DNA of 64,000 bases, from positions 979,720 through 1,043,719 of the forward strand of contig CBDAQA010000025.1 in NCBI GenBank assembly GCA_965198865.1. The letters run 5' to 3'. Made by a program: the position numbers and the translations under genes. How positions within the stretch are numbered: position 1 is the stretch's first letter; the number at the start of each line of letters is the position of its first letter. Under the pieces are notes generated by a model. That model saw only the letters and a program-made list of their open reading frames with translations, made no database searches and was not told where the DNA came from. Origin of the DNA: CBDAQA01 sp965198865. GTDB lineage: Bacteria > Planctomycetota > Phycisphaerae > Tepidisphaerales > Tepidisphaeraceae. Of the stretch, positions 1 to 8,728 are shown piece after piece.

Positions 1-498
1 CGATCGGCCCCGCCCCGTGCGCCAGCGTGCTGCTGGCGCCCGCGAACGCCCCGGTCACCCGCGACCGGGCCGGCTCGCGCATCGTCTTGTGCTGCTTGCC
101 GTGCCGCTGCACCCACCAGTGCAGCGACACCAGTCCCACCGACTCCAGCCCGATCTCGGTCAGGATCGCCGACCGCATCAGCCGTTCGCTGTGCAGGTGC
201 TGGAACACCGCCAACAACGCCCCGCCCACACACAGCCCGATGAAGCTCCCCGCGGCCAGCCGCCGCACGATCGCCCAGTCGGCCGAGCGCCGGTGCTGCG
301 TCACCGCGACCAGGTCCCCCACGACCAGCAGCGGCGACAGGAACCCGATCCCCGCCGCCGCGTCGCGCCCCGGCAGGTGGGCCATCGCCAGCGTCACCAG
401 CGGCACCGCGAACAGACCGAGCCCGCTGCCGAACCCGCTCTTGGTCAGCCCCACGCAGAAGACGGCGAACCCGATCAGCACCCACCACGGCGACATCG
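1..498 (-). CDS. TauE/SafE-family membrane permease (3' end outside window)
   Basis: The minus strand reads open from an ATG at 498 to the window edge, giving 166 residues of a protein that continues beyond base 1. It starts MSPWWVLIGFAVF and carries LTKSGFGSGLGLFAVPL in the first membrane segments and GAFAGASSTLAHGAGPI near the visible end. Both are hallmarks of the sulfite exporter TauE/SafE (DUF81) family of inner-membrane anion permeases. Several hydrophobic segments alternate with short charged loops. The substrate cannot be told from sequence. A cluster of GGGAC repeats lies 46-87 bp upstream of the start and may be its control region. Plus-strand reading frames over the same bases have arginine/proline-rich shadow composition. 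Confidence 0.8.
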
Positions 499-543
499 GC
501 CGCAGCGTAGCGGAACGCTCGCGGCGGTACACTGCCGAGCCGT

Positions 544-585
544 GGGACAAAACGGGACGATATGGGACGGTTTGAAATCCGTCCC
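544..585. promoter_or_regulatory. 10-bp-phased GGGAC repeats with inverted GTCCC
   Basis: GGGAC occurs at 544-548, 554-558 and 564-568, a 10-bp period close to one helical turn. The last copy extends to GGGACGG, which pairs with CCGTCCC at 579-585 around an 8-base AT-rich loop. The cluster lies between the divergent permease (start 498) and the gene at 690, so a phased protein-binding site or a small hairpin is plausible. No factor can be named. Confidence 0.35.
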
Positions 586-689
586 AATTCAGACAATCAA
601 TGCAACCCCATATTTAGAATCAGTTTGCGGAATCGGGTTAAACGCGACTCGGGCGCGAGCGTCCCACACGCGAATATCGATATAATGCT

Positions 690-2150
690 ATGATAGATCT
701 GCGTGCCACACCGCTGCCCGAAGACGTGACGCTCGCCGCGGGCCCGTACCGGGCCGCCATCCGCTTTGCTGCGATCACCCTCGTGATGCTCGCCTTGGTG
801 TGCGCGGCGTGGTTCCCCTGGTCCGCGGTGGCCCGGCATCGGCTGCAGCGAGAGATCGACGCGATGCGTCGCCGCGGGGAGCCGACCCAGCCGGACGAGC
901 TCCCGCGGGCTCCGACGGGCGACGGGCCCGACGTTGCGACCCTCTGGCAGGCCGCGTTGACCGCCGTCTCGGCCACCGTCGATTGCCCGTCCAACTCGAA
1001 CCTGCAGATCGACCACAACTACCCGACCTACTCCGCCGCGTGGTGGGCGGCCGCGCGGGCGTCCGAGTCGGCCAACGCACCGGTGTTCCCGCTGGCCGAT
1101 GCCGCCGCGACGGCGGCGGCGGGCCCGATGTCGAGCGTCCCCTTCAACGCCTGCCGCGGCCTCGCCAACGTCCTCACTGACTCGGCCCTGCTCGCCCACT
1201 TCGACGGCGGCCACGACGGTCGCGCCCTGGACCGCCTGCGCGATGCCCTCCGCCTGGCCGACGCCGTCGACCGCCGGCCCGACATGCTCTCCCGGCTCGT
1301 CGCCAGCGGCATCCGATCGCTGGCCCTCGAGCGGCTGATGATCATCACCCCCGACCTCGACGTCGGCCCCCGCGGCGGCGAGCGCCGGCGGCAGGTGCGG
1401 GCGATGATCGACGCGCTGCTGAGCGAGCCGTCGACCGCGCTGCGCGTGTTGCCGCTGTCGGCCGAGCGGGTCAACCAGATCGGGGCGTTCGCCCAGCTGC
1501 ATCTCGCGAACCCGCTGCTGGCCCCGCTGGTCGACCTGTCGGCCGCCCGAGCGATCGGCGCATCGGGGGTCGACATCCGAGCGGCCCTGTCCAGCGACGC
1601 CGAGGCGGCGGCGGCCGTGTACGCCGACGCCGAGGCGGCGGCGGCCGTGTACGCCGCCGCCGTGGTTCCGCCGCCTCTCGACGCTGCGGGTCGACCGCGC
1701 GAAGATTCCAGCCAGCCGTCGCGGTACTTCGACCAGGGCGCCAGGATGGTAGCCGCGCCGTACACCCAGATTGACTGGGTGGTTCGCGCCCACCGCCACG
1801 CCGCCGCGGTCGCGTTGGCCGTGCGGCTCTATCGTGTCGACCACGACGGCCGCTGGCCCGCGACCTTGCCCGAACTGGTGCCGGACGAGATCGCCGCCGT
1901 GCCCCCCGACCCGGCCGCGGCCGGGTCGCCACCGATTGGGTACGTCGTCCGTGGTCGTGGCCGGCCGGACGGTGCCGGTCGCCCCGTGCTGTTCATCGGT
2001 CCGCGGCGCGCCACCCCGCCCGGCCCGCCGCCAACGCCGTCGTTCACGGTTGAACATCCGGACCGGTTGATCTGGCTGGACCTCGACCGGTGGGACGTTC
2101 CGCTGTCGCCGCCGCCGACGACGACAGACGCCGTGCCGGGCGGGATGTAA
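690..2150 (+). CDS. Hypothetical membrane-anchored protein, planctomycete type
   Basis: This 486-residue protein has one clear hydrophobic segment near residues 26-46 (AAITLVMLALVCAAW) followed by a long soluble region. The C-terminal third contains AVALAVRLYRVDHDGRWPATLPELVPDEIAAVPPDP (cited as a region, roughly residues 371-406), a motif pattern I recognise in many planctomycete proteins of unknown role. Near residues 300-325 a ten-residue unit DAEAAAAVYA is repeated in tandem. The start is uncertain: a TATAAT lies only 4 bp before the ATG, so a GTG at 726 or leaderless translation is possible. The antisense frame is open for a similar length but is arginine/glycine-rich. No function can be assigned. 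Confidence 0.65.
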   Translation: MIDLRATPLPEDVTLAAGPYRAAIRFAAITLVMLALVCAAWFPWSAVARHRLQREIDAMRRRGEPTQPDELPRAPTGDGPDVATLWQAALTAVSATVDCPSNSNLQIDHNYPTYSAAWWAAARASESANAPVFPLADAAATAAAGPMSSVPFNACRGLANVLTDSALLAHFDGGHDGRALDRLRDALRLADAVDRRPDMLSRLVASGIRSLALERLMIITPDLDVGPRGGERRRQVRAMIDALLSEPSTALRVLPLSAERVNQIGAFAQLHLANPLLAPLVDLSAARAIGASGVDIRAALSSDAEAAAAVYADAEAAAAVYAAAVVPPPLDAAGRPREDSSQPSRYFDQGARMVAAPYTQIDWVVRAHRHAAAVALAVRLYRVDHDGRWPATLPELVPDEIAAVPPDPAAAGSPPIGYVVRGRGRPDGAGRPVLFIGPRRATPPGPPPTPSFTVEHPDRLIWLDLDRWDVPLSPPPTTTDAVPGGM

Positions 2151-2163
2151 TCACGCGTTCCCG

Positions 2164-3069
2164 TCACCCCACGCTGTCGATCACGACGACCGCGAACCCC
2201 ACCACCGCCGGGAACAGGCCGACGCCCACGGCGAGGACGACCATCCACTGCACGGCCGTGCCGCCGAGCACCAACAGGAACCGCCACCCGCCGCCGCCCG
2301 GCAGGGCGGCCGCGTACCGGGCGGGTGCCGTGACCGTCAGCACCGCGATGACGCCCGCCATCAGGATAGCCAGCCCCTTCAGTTCCCGCTCGGTGTTCGT
2401 CGCCAACCACTCGGCGTCCACCTTCGCGCCCAGCCAAACGGCCGTCATCGCAACGGCGACCCCGCACCCCAGCATCGGCGCGACCGTGTACCGCGCCGCG
2501 GCCATCGCCCGGTTCCGCCGGACCGGCGACAGGTCCCGCAGGACGAACCAATGATCCCAAGCCGTGCCGGCCCACATCGCGAGGACGAGCCCACTCGGCA
2601 ACACCGGCCAGCACATCGCCCCGGCCGACCAGAACAGGGCCAGCGCGTTCACCGATGGTGCGCCGCGCCCGACCCGGTCCGACACCAAGTTGAAACACCC
2701 CGGCCCGCCCGCCCGGCCGACGATGGAGAAGAACGCCGAGAGTGTCGCCAACGCGAGGATCGTCAGCACGAGCCACCGGAACCGCCGGGCCGACGGCACA
2801 TCCACCCGCCCGGCGATCAGCCGGGCCAGCCGGTTCGGATGGACGCTCGCCAGCCACGCGGTGCGCGCGAACGCCCGCCATCGGCCGAGCTCCGCCCGCC
2901 GCTCCCACGTCAGTTGCAGCATCGCCGCGTCGACCCGCAGCCCGCACTCCGGGCATCGCTCCGAGGTCGCCCCGCGCAGGTCGTACCCGCAGCCGGGGCA
3001 GTGGACGCCCTCATCCTGTCCCTCGGCGATCCGATCGGTGCCCGTCATGCGACGGTCGATTGTGACCAC
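2164..3069 (-). CDS. Zinc-ribbon membrane protein, function unknown
   Basis: The 301-residue protein begins with a short zinc ribbon, CPGCGYDLRG then CPECG (residues about 24-43), supplying four cysteines for metal binding. The rest has about five hydrophobic segments, including WLVLTILALATLSAFF, TVAPMLGCGVAVAMTAVWLGA and a hydrophobic C-terminus. The combination of a CPxCGYDLRG ribbon and a multi-pass membrane domain is common in planctomycete genomes and has no known role that I can name. It converges tail-to-tail with the gene at 690, with 13 bp between the stops. A second in-frame ATG at codon 8 is an alternative start. Confidence 0.7.
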   Translation of the reverse strand: MVTIDRRMTGTDRIAEGQDEGVHCPGCGYDLRGATSERCPECGLRVDAAMLQLTWERRAELGRWRAFARTAWLASVHPNRLARLIAGRVDVPSARRFRWLVLTILALATLSAFFSIVGRAGGPGCFNLVSDRVGRGAPSVNALALFWSAGAMCWPVLPSGLVLAMWAGTAWDHWFVLRDLSPVRRNRAMAAARYTVAPMLGCGVAVAMTAVWLGAKVDAEWLATNTERELKGLAILMAGVIAVLTVTAPARYAAALPGGGGWRFLLVLGGTAVQWMVVLAVGVGLFPAVVGFAVVVIDSVG

Positions 3070-3131
3070 CGCCGGGGCGGATCGCGAGGCGCTGGCCGGC
3101 CGGTTGGTGCCGGCGCGACACCCCTAAGATG

Positions 3132-3143
3132 GGTGGTAGCCTG
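3132..3143 (+). promoter_or_regulatory. ops-like sequence ahead of the NusG paralogue
   Basis: GGTGGTAGCCTG matches the enterobacterial ops element GGCGGTAGCGTG at 10 of 12 positions. It sits 47-58 bp before the start codon of a NusG/RfaH-like gene. In RfaH systems ops recruits the factor to paused polymerase; self-recruitment here is only a hypothesis. Confidence 0.25.
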
Positions 3144-3189
3144 CCGGCCCCGCCGACAGTAGAACGGCGGGCCGAGGAAGGGACCCCCC

Positions 3190-3741
3190 ATGCTGAAGCT
3201 GTCCGACAACCCGCCGCTGCTGACCGAATCCGCCAACCTACCGTCGGACCTGACCGGCCGATGGTGGATCGCCCACACGAAGTCCCGGTCCGAGAAAGCG
3301 CTGGCGTGGGACCTGGCGGGGGCCGGGATCGGCTACTTCCTGCCCATGACCCGCAAGACGACGTTCAGCGGCGGGCGGAAGCGGCAGGTGATGCAGCCGC
3401 TGTTCCCGTCGTACCTCTTCGTGTGCGGCGACGAGAACGCCCGGTACAAGACGCTGACGACCGGCCGGGTGTGCAACGTGCTGCCGGTGCCGGACCAGCC
3501 CAAGCTCGTCGCCGAGCTGACGGCCGTCCACCGTGCCCTGACCGGCGGGCCGGAGCTGGACCTGTACCCCTTCGCCGCCGTCGGCCGCCGCTGCCGCGTG
3601 ACCGCCGGGCCGCTGATGGGCATCGAGGGCGTCGTGGTCCAACGCACCAACCGGGCCACCCTGGTGCTGGAGATCAGCCTGCTGCGCCAGGGGGCGGCGC
3701 TGGAGATCGGGCTGGACCTGGTGGAGCCGGTCGAGGAGTGA
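3190..3741 (+). CDS. NusG/RfaH-like transcription antitermination factor
   Basis: The 183-residue protein has an NGN domain (about residues 24-115) with WWIAHTKSRSEKALAWDL and the typical PLFPSYLFV (70-78), followed by a KOW-type segment near 131-165 (GRRCRVTAGPLMGIEGVV). This is the layout of specialised NusG paralogues (RfaH, UpxY, LoaP), which ride on RNA polymerase and suppress pausing or termination in long operons, commonly those for surface polysaccharide. It is not the general NusG, which is normally next to ribosomal protein genes. A polysaccharide locus lies 33 kb away in this window and is a candidate target, but nothing proves the link. The RBS is GGAAGGG, about 10 bp upstream of the ATG. 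Confidence 0.85.
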   Translation: MLKLSDNPPLLTESANLPSDLTGRWWIAHTKSRSEKALAWDLAGAGIGYFLPMTRKTTFSGGRKRQVMQPLFPSYLFVCGDENARYKTLTTGRVCNVLPVPDQPKLVAELTAVHRALTGGPELDLYPFAAVGRRCRVTAGPLMGIEGVVVQRTNRATLVLEISLLRQGAALEIGLDLVEPVEE

Positions 3742-3765
3742 TGCCGCCGGCTTCGACGGGTCCGG

Positions 3766-4929
3766 TCACGCCGGCACGGTCGGGTCGCGGGCGACGCGGA
3801 TCACCTTGCGGTCGTCGGTGTCGCCGAACAGCTGGCCCTGGGCGACGACGGCGTCGAACGCGGCGATCGCCGCCCCGCGGGCGGCACCCTCGGGCTCCCA
3901 CGTGCTGCCGACCACGCGGACCGCCCGGCCGGGGATGGCGACCAGCCGATCCGTGACGGCCGCCTGCACGGCGGCGACGAACCGGCGGTTGACCGAGCGC
4001 ACCGTCCCGCCCAGCACCACCATCTGCACGTCGACCAGGTTGAGGATCGGCGCCAGCGACCCGCCGAGCCGGCCGGCGAGGTCGAGCAACGCGGTGGGCA
4101 TCGGGCCGTCGGCATCGGTCAGGGCGGCCAAATCGGACTCGGCCAGGTCGAGGGCGGCCGGCTCGAGGGGGCCGCTCAGCTCGCCGGCACCGTAGAACGC
4201 CCCGCGATAGATTTTGCCCTGCAGGTACAGAGCCGAGCCGTACGCGTCGAGCCGGGGTCGGTCGGCGGGGCCGGTGGCGTTGACCGACAGCAGGACGAAG
4301 TCGGTCGCGTCGGCGGCGGCCCCATCGGTCGCCTCGGCCGAGGCGGCGTGGCAGGCGTCGTGGTCGACGACGGTGGTCACGCCGAACCTTTCGGCCGCTA
4401 GCTGCCGCAGGGGCACGTTGACGGCGCGCAGTGGGATCGACCGCAGCACGACGCCGGCGTCGGCGTCGACCACGCCCGGCACGCCGATGCCCAGCCCCAG
4501 CATCTTGCCGGCCGGCATGTCGCGCCGCTTCAGCCACTTGGCCAGGGCCTCGTGCAGCTGCTCGGGCACCGATTCCAGCGTCCCCTCGATGGGGATCCGC
4601 ATGCCGTCGATCCGCCCGCCGGCCGCGTCGAGCAAGACCAGCGTCGCCGACCCCGGCCGCAGCGCCGCCCCGAGCAGCCAGCCCAGATCGGGGTTCAGCG
4701 TGAGCAGCACCTGCTTCTGCCCCACGGCCGTCGACTGCCGCTTGCCGACCACGCGGACGACGTTCTTCTCCAGCAGCTCGCGGACGATGTAGCTGAGCGT
4801 CGAACCCTGCAGCTGGGTCATGCGGGCGATGTCGTGCCGCGAGAGCGTGCCGTGCCGCCGGAGCAGCCGGATCGCCAACGCCCGGTTCCACGCCGCCGCC
4901 GTCTTGTGGTTCGAGCCCTGCAGTTTCAT
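3766..4929 (-). CDS. ROK-family transcriptional regulator (NagC/XylR type)
   Basis: The 387-residue protein has an N-terminal winged helix-turn-helix (about 12-65, RHGTLSRHDIARMTQLQGSTLSYIVRELL) and a C-terminal ROK sugar-kinase-like domain with LGLGIGVPGVVDADAGVV near 145-162. The usual ROK zinc motif CxCGxxGCxE is not visible, as in some regulators of the family that bind sugar without phosphorylating it. It is divergent from the MFS transporter at 5056, and a near-perfect inverted repeat lies between the two starts. Similar repeats precede two other loci in this sugar cluster, so it is probably the local repressor responding to GlcNAc or a GlcNAc phosphate. The inducer is inferred from the neighbouring nagA and nagB. 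Confidence 0.85.
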   Translation of the reverse strand: MKLQGSNHKTAAAWNRALAIRLLRRHGTLSRHDIARMTQLQGSTLSYIVRELLEKNVVRVVGKRQSTAVGQKQVLLTLNPDLGWLLGAALRPGSATLVLLDAAGGRIDGMRIPIEGTLESVPEQLHEALAKWLKRRDMPAGKMLGLGIGVPGVVDADAGVVLRSIPLRAVNVPLRQLAAERFGVTTVVDHDACHAASAEATDGAAADATDFVLLSVNATGPADRPRLDAYGSALYLQGKIYRGAFYGAGELSGPLEPAALDLAESDLAALTDADGPMPTALLDLAGRLGGSLAPILNLVDVQMVVLGGTVRSVNRRFVAAVQAAVTDRLVAIPGRAVRVVGSTWEPEGAARGAAIAAFDAVVAQGQLFGDTDDRKVIRVARDPTVPA

Positions 4930-4984
4930 CCCGTCGCCCTCGTCTAACCCACTGGAAGTGTACGACAGCCAGCAGTGCGAATCA

Positions 4985-5025
4985 ATTTATTCACACTATG
5001 AACAAATCATCATTAGTGGTATACT
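4985..5025 (+). promoter_or_regulatory. Putative ROK operator and transporter promoter
   Basis: ATTTATTCA (4985-4993), five bases, then TGAACAAAT (4999-5007) form an inverted repeat with one mismatch in nine. A TATACT at 5020-5025 is a good -10 element, and its expected -35 position (4997-5002) falls inside the repeat. Binding would therefore block polymerase, fitting a repressor encoded just upstream. Matching sites occur at 7589-7611 and 10457-10479. Confidence 0.65.
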
Positions 5026-5055
5026 GGACGGGAGTTCCCTGCGGACACCTCGCCT

Positions 5056-6552
5056 ATGACCCTACTGGACGAACAGGCCGACGCGGTCGTGGCGGGGTTG
5101 CCTGCCGCGACCCGCCAGTGGAACGTCGGCACGCTGAGCTACACGCAGCGCCGGCTGTTCGGCGTCTTCTCGTGGATGCTGTGGGGCGACCTGTGCATCG
5201 TGATCGGCGAGGCGGTCGTGCTGCGGATGGTGCCGCTGCAGCTGCAGTCGGTGGGGGCGTCGAACGCGACGATCGGCATCGTCACCGGCAGCGTCTACTC
5301 GCTGATGAACTGGGTGCTGAACCCGCTGATCAGCACCGCCAGCGACCGGCACCGCTCGGGCCTGGGCCGGCGGATGCCGTTCCTGCTCTGCACCGCGCCG
5401 TTCGTCGCCCTGTTCCTCGTGTCGTTCGCGTTCGCCGGGGAGATCGGGCATGGCCTGCATCGCCACGCGCCGGCCGTTGCCAACGTCGTTGCGAATGTCG
5501 CCGGCCACCTGTTGCCGGGGTCCCGCGGGCTGGCGGCCGAGGCGCGGGTGACGATCGCCACGATCGCGCTGCTCATGGTGCTGTTCCGGTTCTTCGACTT
5601 GTTCCCGCAGTGCGTCTACTACTACCTGTTCGCCGACGTGATCCCGCAGCGGGTGATGGGCACGTTCATCTGCCTGTTCGGCGTGACCAGCACGGTCGGG
5701 ACGATCCTGTTCCACTCGCTGCTGCTGCCCTACGCCGCCGGTCACCCGCGGCTGATCTTCGGCGGGGCGGGGTTGCTGTTCCTGATCACGTTCACGCTGC
5801 TGCCGTTCCTGGTGCGCGAGGGCGACTACCCGCCCGCCCCGCCGAGGGTTGCCAAGGGAAGCCCGGTGGCGGCCGTGACCGGCTGGGCGCGCGAGGTGTT
5901 CTCCATCCGGTTCTACTGGGGCTACTTCCTCACCAACTCGGCCTACCGCTGGGCGTTCACGCCGGTCGACCTGTTCCTGATCGTCTACGCCCAGAAGGTG
6001 CTGAACCTGGGGCCGGCCACGTTCGGCCCGCTGATGAGCGTCGTGCTGGTCGCGCAGATGCCGGCCCAGCTCCTGCTCGGCCCGCTGCTCGATCGGTTCC
6101 ACCCGACGCGCGTGGCGATCTGCGGGTTCGCGATGATGGCCGTCGCCGCCACCGCGGGCTTCCTCTGCATCCACAACCGGGCGACCTTCATCGGCTGCAC
6201 GATGGCGGCGTACCTGGCCGTGGCGGTGATCAAATCGGCGTTGCAGACGCTGGGGCCGCGCCTGTTGCCGGTCGAGCGGTACGGCCAGTTCTCGGCCGCC
6301 AACTCGATGGTGTCCGAGACGGGCATGCTGTTCCTCGTGGCCGCGTGCGGCGCGCTGCTCGACCGCCTGGGCCAGCGATACCTGTTCGCCTGGATGGCGA
6401 TGTTCGCCACGCTCGGGCTGGTGGTGATCGTCGGCCTCTACCGCGCCTGGCTCGCGCGCGGCGGCGACGCGGCGTACGTGCCGCCGGCGGTGATGCCGGG
6501 CGGCAGGATCCGGTCCGTCGGCTTCGAGGTGATTGTCCCAATCGCCGAGTGA
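5056..6552 (+). CDS. MFS transporter, probable sugar uptake
   Basis: This 498-residue integral membrane protein has about twelve hydrophobic segments and the MFS-type cytoplasmic loop SDRHRSGLGRRMPFLL (about residues 95-110), where the glycine/arginine-rich stretch follows helix 2. Family members are secondary carriers. Given the divergent ROK regulator, the operator in its promoter and the downstream hexosaminidases, nagB and nagA, the likely substrate is GlcNAc or a short GlcNAc-containing sugar, but the sequence alone does not show this. The central loop near residues 130-170 is longer than usual and polar. The RBS is weak. Confidence 0.75.
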   Translation: MTLLDEQADAVVAGLPAATRQWNVGTLSYTQRRLFGVFSWMLWGDLCIVIGEAVVLRMVPLQLQSVGASNATIGIVTGSVYSLMNWVLNPLISTASDRHRSGLGRRMPFLLCTAPFVALFLVSFAFAGEIGHGLHRHAPAVANVVANVAGHLLPGSRGLAAEARVTIATIALLMVLFRFFDLFPQCVYYYLFADVIPQRVMGTFICLFGVTSTVGTILFHSLLLPYAAGHPRLIFGGAGLLFLITFTLLPFLVREGDYPPAPPRVAKGSPVAAVTGWAREVFSIRFYWGYFLTNSAYRWAFTPVDLFLIVYAQKVLNLGPATFGPLMSVVLVAQMPAQLLLGPLLDRFHPTRVAICGFAMMAVAATAGFLCIHNRATFIGCTMAAYLAVAVIKSALQTLGPRLLPVERYGQFSAANSMVSETGMLFLVAACGALLDRLGQRYLFAWMAMFATLGLVVIVGLYRAWLARGGDAAYVPPAVMPGGRIRSVGFEVIVPIAE

Positions 6553-6739
6553 TGGCGTCGAGCCGGACGGCGGCCGGGTTGCTTCACAGGATCGGGCGAG
6601 CAGGCCCGCTTGGGCGGATCCCAGATACGGGGCAGACCGGTCACCACCCCGAAACCAGCTGTTCGAGCGGGCTCCCCGCGTCTCTGTGCCCCCGTGGTGG
6701 ATCTGCTTCGGGTTCCTCAACGGTTTCCATTTTGATCCG

Positions 6740-6778
6740 GCGAAGCCGGCGTCTGAGGTACTCCGACACCGGCTTCGC
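6740..6778. repeat. Palindromic hairpin, REP-like copy 1
   Basis: A 14-bp arm at 6740-6753 pairs with 6765-6778 (one mismatch) around an 11-base loop containing TGAGGTACTCC. It lies between the transporter and the convergent prepilin-like gene, where it could end transcription from both sides. The core GCCGGCGTC-TGAGGTAC recurs at 8729-8790 and on both sides of the IS4 element. Confidence 0.6.
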
Positions 6779-6856
6779 GGGGGAACCCAGCCACGCAACG
6801 AAACCGCCCGTCGCCGGGGCGGCGACGGGCGGGACGACGGTGCATCGGGGGCCGGC

Positions 6857-7549
6857 TCAGCGGTGCGTGTTCACGCCGTCGTACCGCACCCACGCCGGTT
6901 GGATGTCACTGTTGGCGTAGCTGGCGACGTGGCCGTCGAGGAACAGCAGGTTGCCGCGCTTGTCGTGCCGGATCGGGTCCGGCTCGCGGTTGGCGGCCGT
7001 CGGCGGGCCGTCGTAGCTGCTGCCGTCGAACACCCATCCGACGGCGGCCGACGTGGTCAGCGGGGTGGCCGAGTCCCAGGCGACGGCGTACTGCTGGGAG
7101 TACCTCACGTGCGTGATCTTCTTGCCGCTGAAGTCGCTGGCGAGCAGCGTCCCGGGGGCGTAGGAGTTGAGGTCGGCGTTGATGCCGTACCCGCCGCCCA
7201 GCTCCCACGTCTGCTGGACCATGTTCAGCGGCACCTGCGGCTGGGCCGGGCACAGGAACACCGACCCGACCTTGTTCGGCAGGTCATGCTCGGTCATCAG
7301 CGCGATCGGCCAGCGGCTGGTGCCGTTGCTGTACCGGACCATCTCGTTCTTGTTGTCGCGGGCGTACAGGGTGATCGCCAGCCCGATCTGCCTCAGGTTG
7401 CTGGCGCACTTGACCATCACCGCCGACCGCCGCGCCTTGGCCAGCGCCGGGAGCAGGATGCCGATCAGCAGTGCGATGATGCCAATCACCACCAGTAGCT
7501 CGACCAGCGTGAACCCGGGGCGACGGCGACGGGGGGTGAGGTGTGGCAT
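6857..7549 (-). CDS. Type II secretion/prepilin-like protein (DUF1559 style)
   Basis: From the ATG at 7549 the protein is 230 residues long. It has a short basic leader ending PRRRRPG, then FTLVELLVVIGIIALLIGILLPAL, the prepilin peptidase cleavage and methylation motif with a hydrophobic helix. The body has CASNLRQIGLAITLYARDN and ends with a DKRGNLLFLDGHVASY-type motif, as in the large families of planctomycete prepilin-like proteins. These are pseudopilin-related envelope proteins of unknown precise role. An in-frame TTG at 7585 is a less likely start because it lies close to the operator. The gene is divergent from 7638, and the pair shares the inverted repeat at 7589-7611. Confidence 0.8.
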   Translation of the reverse strand: MPHLTPRRRRPGFTLVELLVVIGIIALLIGILLPALAKARRSAVMVKCASNLRQIGLAITLYARDNKNEMVRYSNGTSRWPIALMTEHDLPNKVGSVFLCPAQPQVPLNMVQQTWELGGGYGINADLNSYAPGTLLASDFSGKKITHVRYSQQYAVAWDSATPLTTSAAVGWVFDGSSYDGPPTAANREPDPIRHDKRGNLLFLDGHVASYANSDIQPAWVRYDGVNTHR

Positions 7550-7588
7550 GCCGAGAGAAGATACCGGCACCGATGCGAAATTCAAAAC

Positions 7589-7611
7589 AAAAATTCATTG
7601 CTTGAACTTTT
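7589..7611. promoter_or_regulatory. Putative ROK operator, second site
   Basis: AAAAATTCA (7589-7597), five bases, then TGAACTTTT (7603-7611) is an inverted repeat with the same arm and spacer geometry as the site at 4985. It overlaps a possible -35 TTGAAC (7602-7607) for the gene at 7638, with a weak -10 17 bp downstream, and it also lies upstream of the minus-strand prepilin-like gene. Confidence 0.6.
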
Positions 7612-7637
7612 CTCGGGGGTGCGGCATGCTAGGCGTC

Positions 7638-8723
7638 ATGAAGCATGCACACGCGTCTTGTGGAAAACGACTCTTGAAGGTCCTCCTCGGCGGCGTGCGG
7701 GCACCCGCGTTGGCCGTCGCCGCGGTCCTTGTGGCCCTGCCTGCTGCAACCCGCGCCGCCTCCCCCACCACGGCCCCGGGCGTCGCCCGGCCCAACCCGC
7801 GGATCGAGGGGCTCTGGGTCTGGAAGCCGAAGTTTATCACCGATGCTGACGAGCGGCGCGAGCTGCTGGCGTTCTGCCAGCGGCAGGGGTTCAACCGGCT
7901 GCTGGTGCAGGTGCCGTGGAAGCCGGGCACGTCGCAGGTGGTCCACTCGCCGCCGTCGAGGCGGGACGAGCCGACCGACGCCGCGACCCACCCGGAGATC
8001 GCCTGCCCGGCCGAGCTCGCGCAGCTGATCGCCGACGCCGCCAAGCAACACGTGATCGTTGAGGCCCTGGACGGCACCCCGTACATGGGCGACCGCGCCA
8101 ACTGGCCGGCGACGCTGGCCACGGTGGACGCCCTGCTGGCGTTCAACCGCACCCTGCCGGCCGACGCGCGGTTCGCCGGCATCCACTGGGACATCGAGCC
8201 CTACGTGCGCCCCGACTGGAAGGCGCAGGCGACGCGCGGGCCGATCGAGGCCGACTACCTGCAGATGCTGACCGAGGCCCGCCGGAAGCTGCGCGACGCC
8301 GGGTCGGACCTGACGCTCTCGGTCGACATCCCGATGTGGTACGACAACAAGACCGCGCCGGACGACAACTGCATCGTCACGTTCAACGGGCAGACGAAGA
8401 ACTTCCACGAGCACATCCAGGACCTGACCGACTACGTCGGCATCATGTCCTACCGCCAGCACGCCCTTGGCAAGAACTCGGCCGCCGAGCACGTCGCCAA
8501 CGAGCTGGCCTACGCGGAGCGGATCGGCAAGTTCGTCTGCCCCGCGTTCGAGACGGTCCCGCTGACCGACACGCCGCAGATCACGTTCTTCGGCCAGTCG
8601 GCCCAGATGCTGCAGGCCCAGCGGCACGCCCTCGAGGGTGCGCTCGGCGATCGCCCCGGCTTCGGCGGCATGTTCGTCCACTGCTACCCCGCCGTGGTCG
8701 CCGTGCTCGAACCCAAAAAGTGA
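7638..8723 (+). CDS. Secreted TIM-barrel protein, putative glycoside hydrolase
   Basis: The 361-residue product begins with a signal peptide: basic MKHAHASCGKRLLK, a hydrophobic stretch LAVAAVLVALPAA, then a probable cleavage after TRAA. The mature part has a repeated strand-helix pattern with GLWVWKPKFI near its start, FNRLLVQVPW, FAGIHWDIEPYVRPDW and LTDYVGIMSYR, which suggests a TIM barrel with acidic residues at strand ends (D and E of HWDIEPY as candidate catalytic residues). I do not recognise a named GH family. Its position between the proposed operator and a hexosaminidase supports glycan processing outside the cytoplasm. A start 12 bp upstream (ATG 7626) would add only MLGV. Confidence 0.7.
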   Translation: MKHAHASCGKRLLKVLLGGVRAPALAVAAVLVALPAATRAASPTTAPGVARPNPRIEGLWVWKPKFITDADERRELLAFCQRQGFNRLLVQVPWKPGTSQVVHSPPSRRDEPTDAATHPEIACPAELAQLIADAAKQHVIVEALDGTPYMGDRANWPATLATVDALLAFNRTLPADARFAGIHWDIEPYVRPDWKAQATRGPIEADYLQMLTEARRKLRDAGSDLTLSVDIPMWYDNKTAPDDNCIVTFNGQTKNFHEHIQDLTDYVGIMSYRQHALGKNSAAEHVANELAYAERIGKFVCPAFETVPLTDTPQITFFGQSAQMLQAQRHALEGALGDRPGFGGMFVHCYPAVVAVLEPKK

Positions 8724-8728
8724 TCCCC

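Noticed and set aside
585..605. Fourth ROK operator upstream of the gene at 690
   Set aside because: It shares TTCAGACAAT with the site at 10457 but lacks the inverted right arm.
681..686. TATAAT as -10 element for the gene at 690
   Set aside because: A perfect match, but only 4 bp from the ATG and without a -35 at the right distance; it would put the transcription start inside the gene.
597..2057. Long minus-strand frame opposite the gene at 690
   Set aside because: It is Arg/Gly/His-rich without recognisable motifs, a typical antisense shadow in GC-rich DNA.
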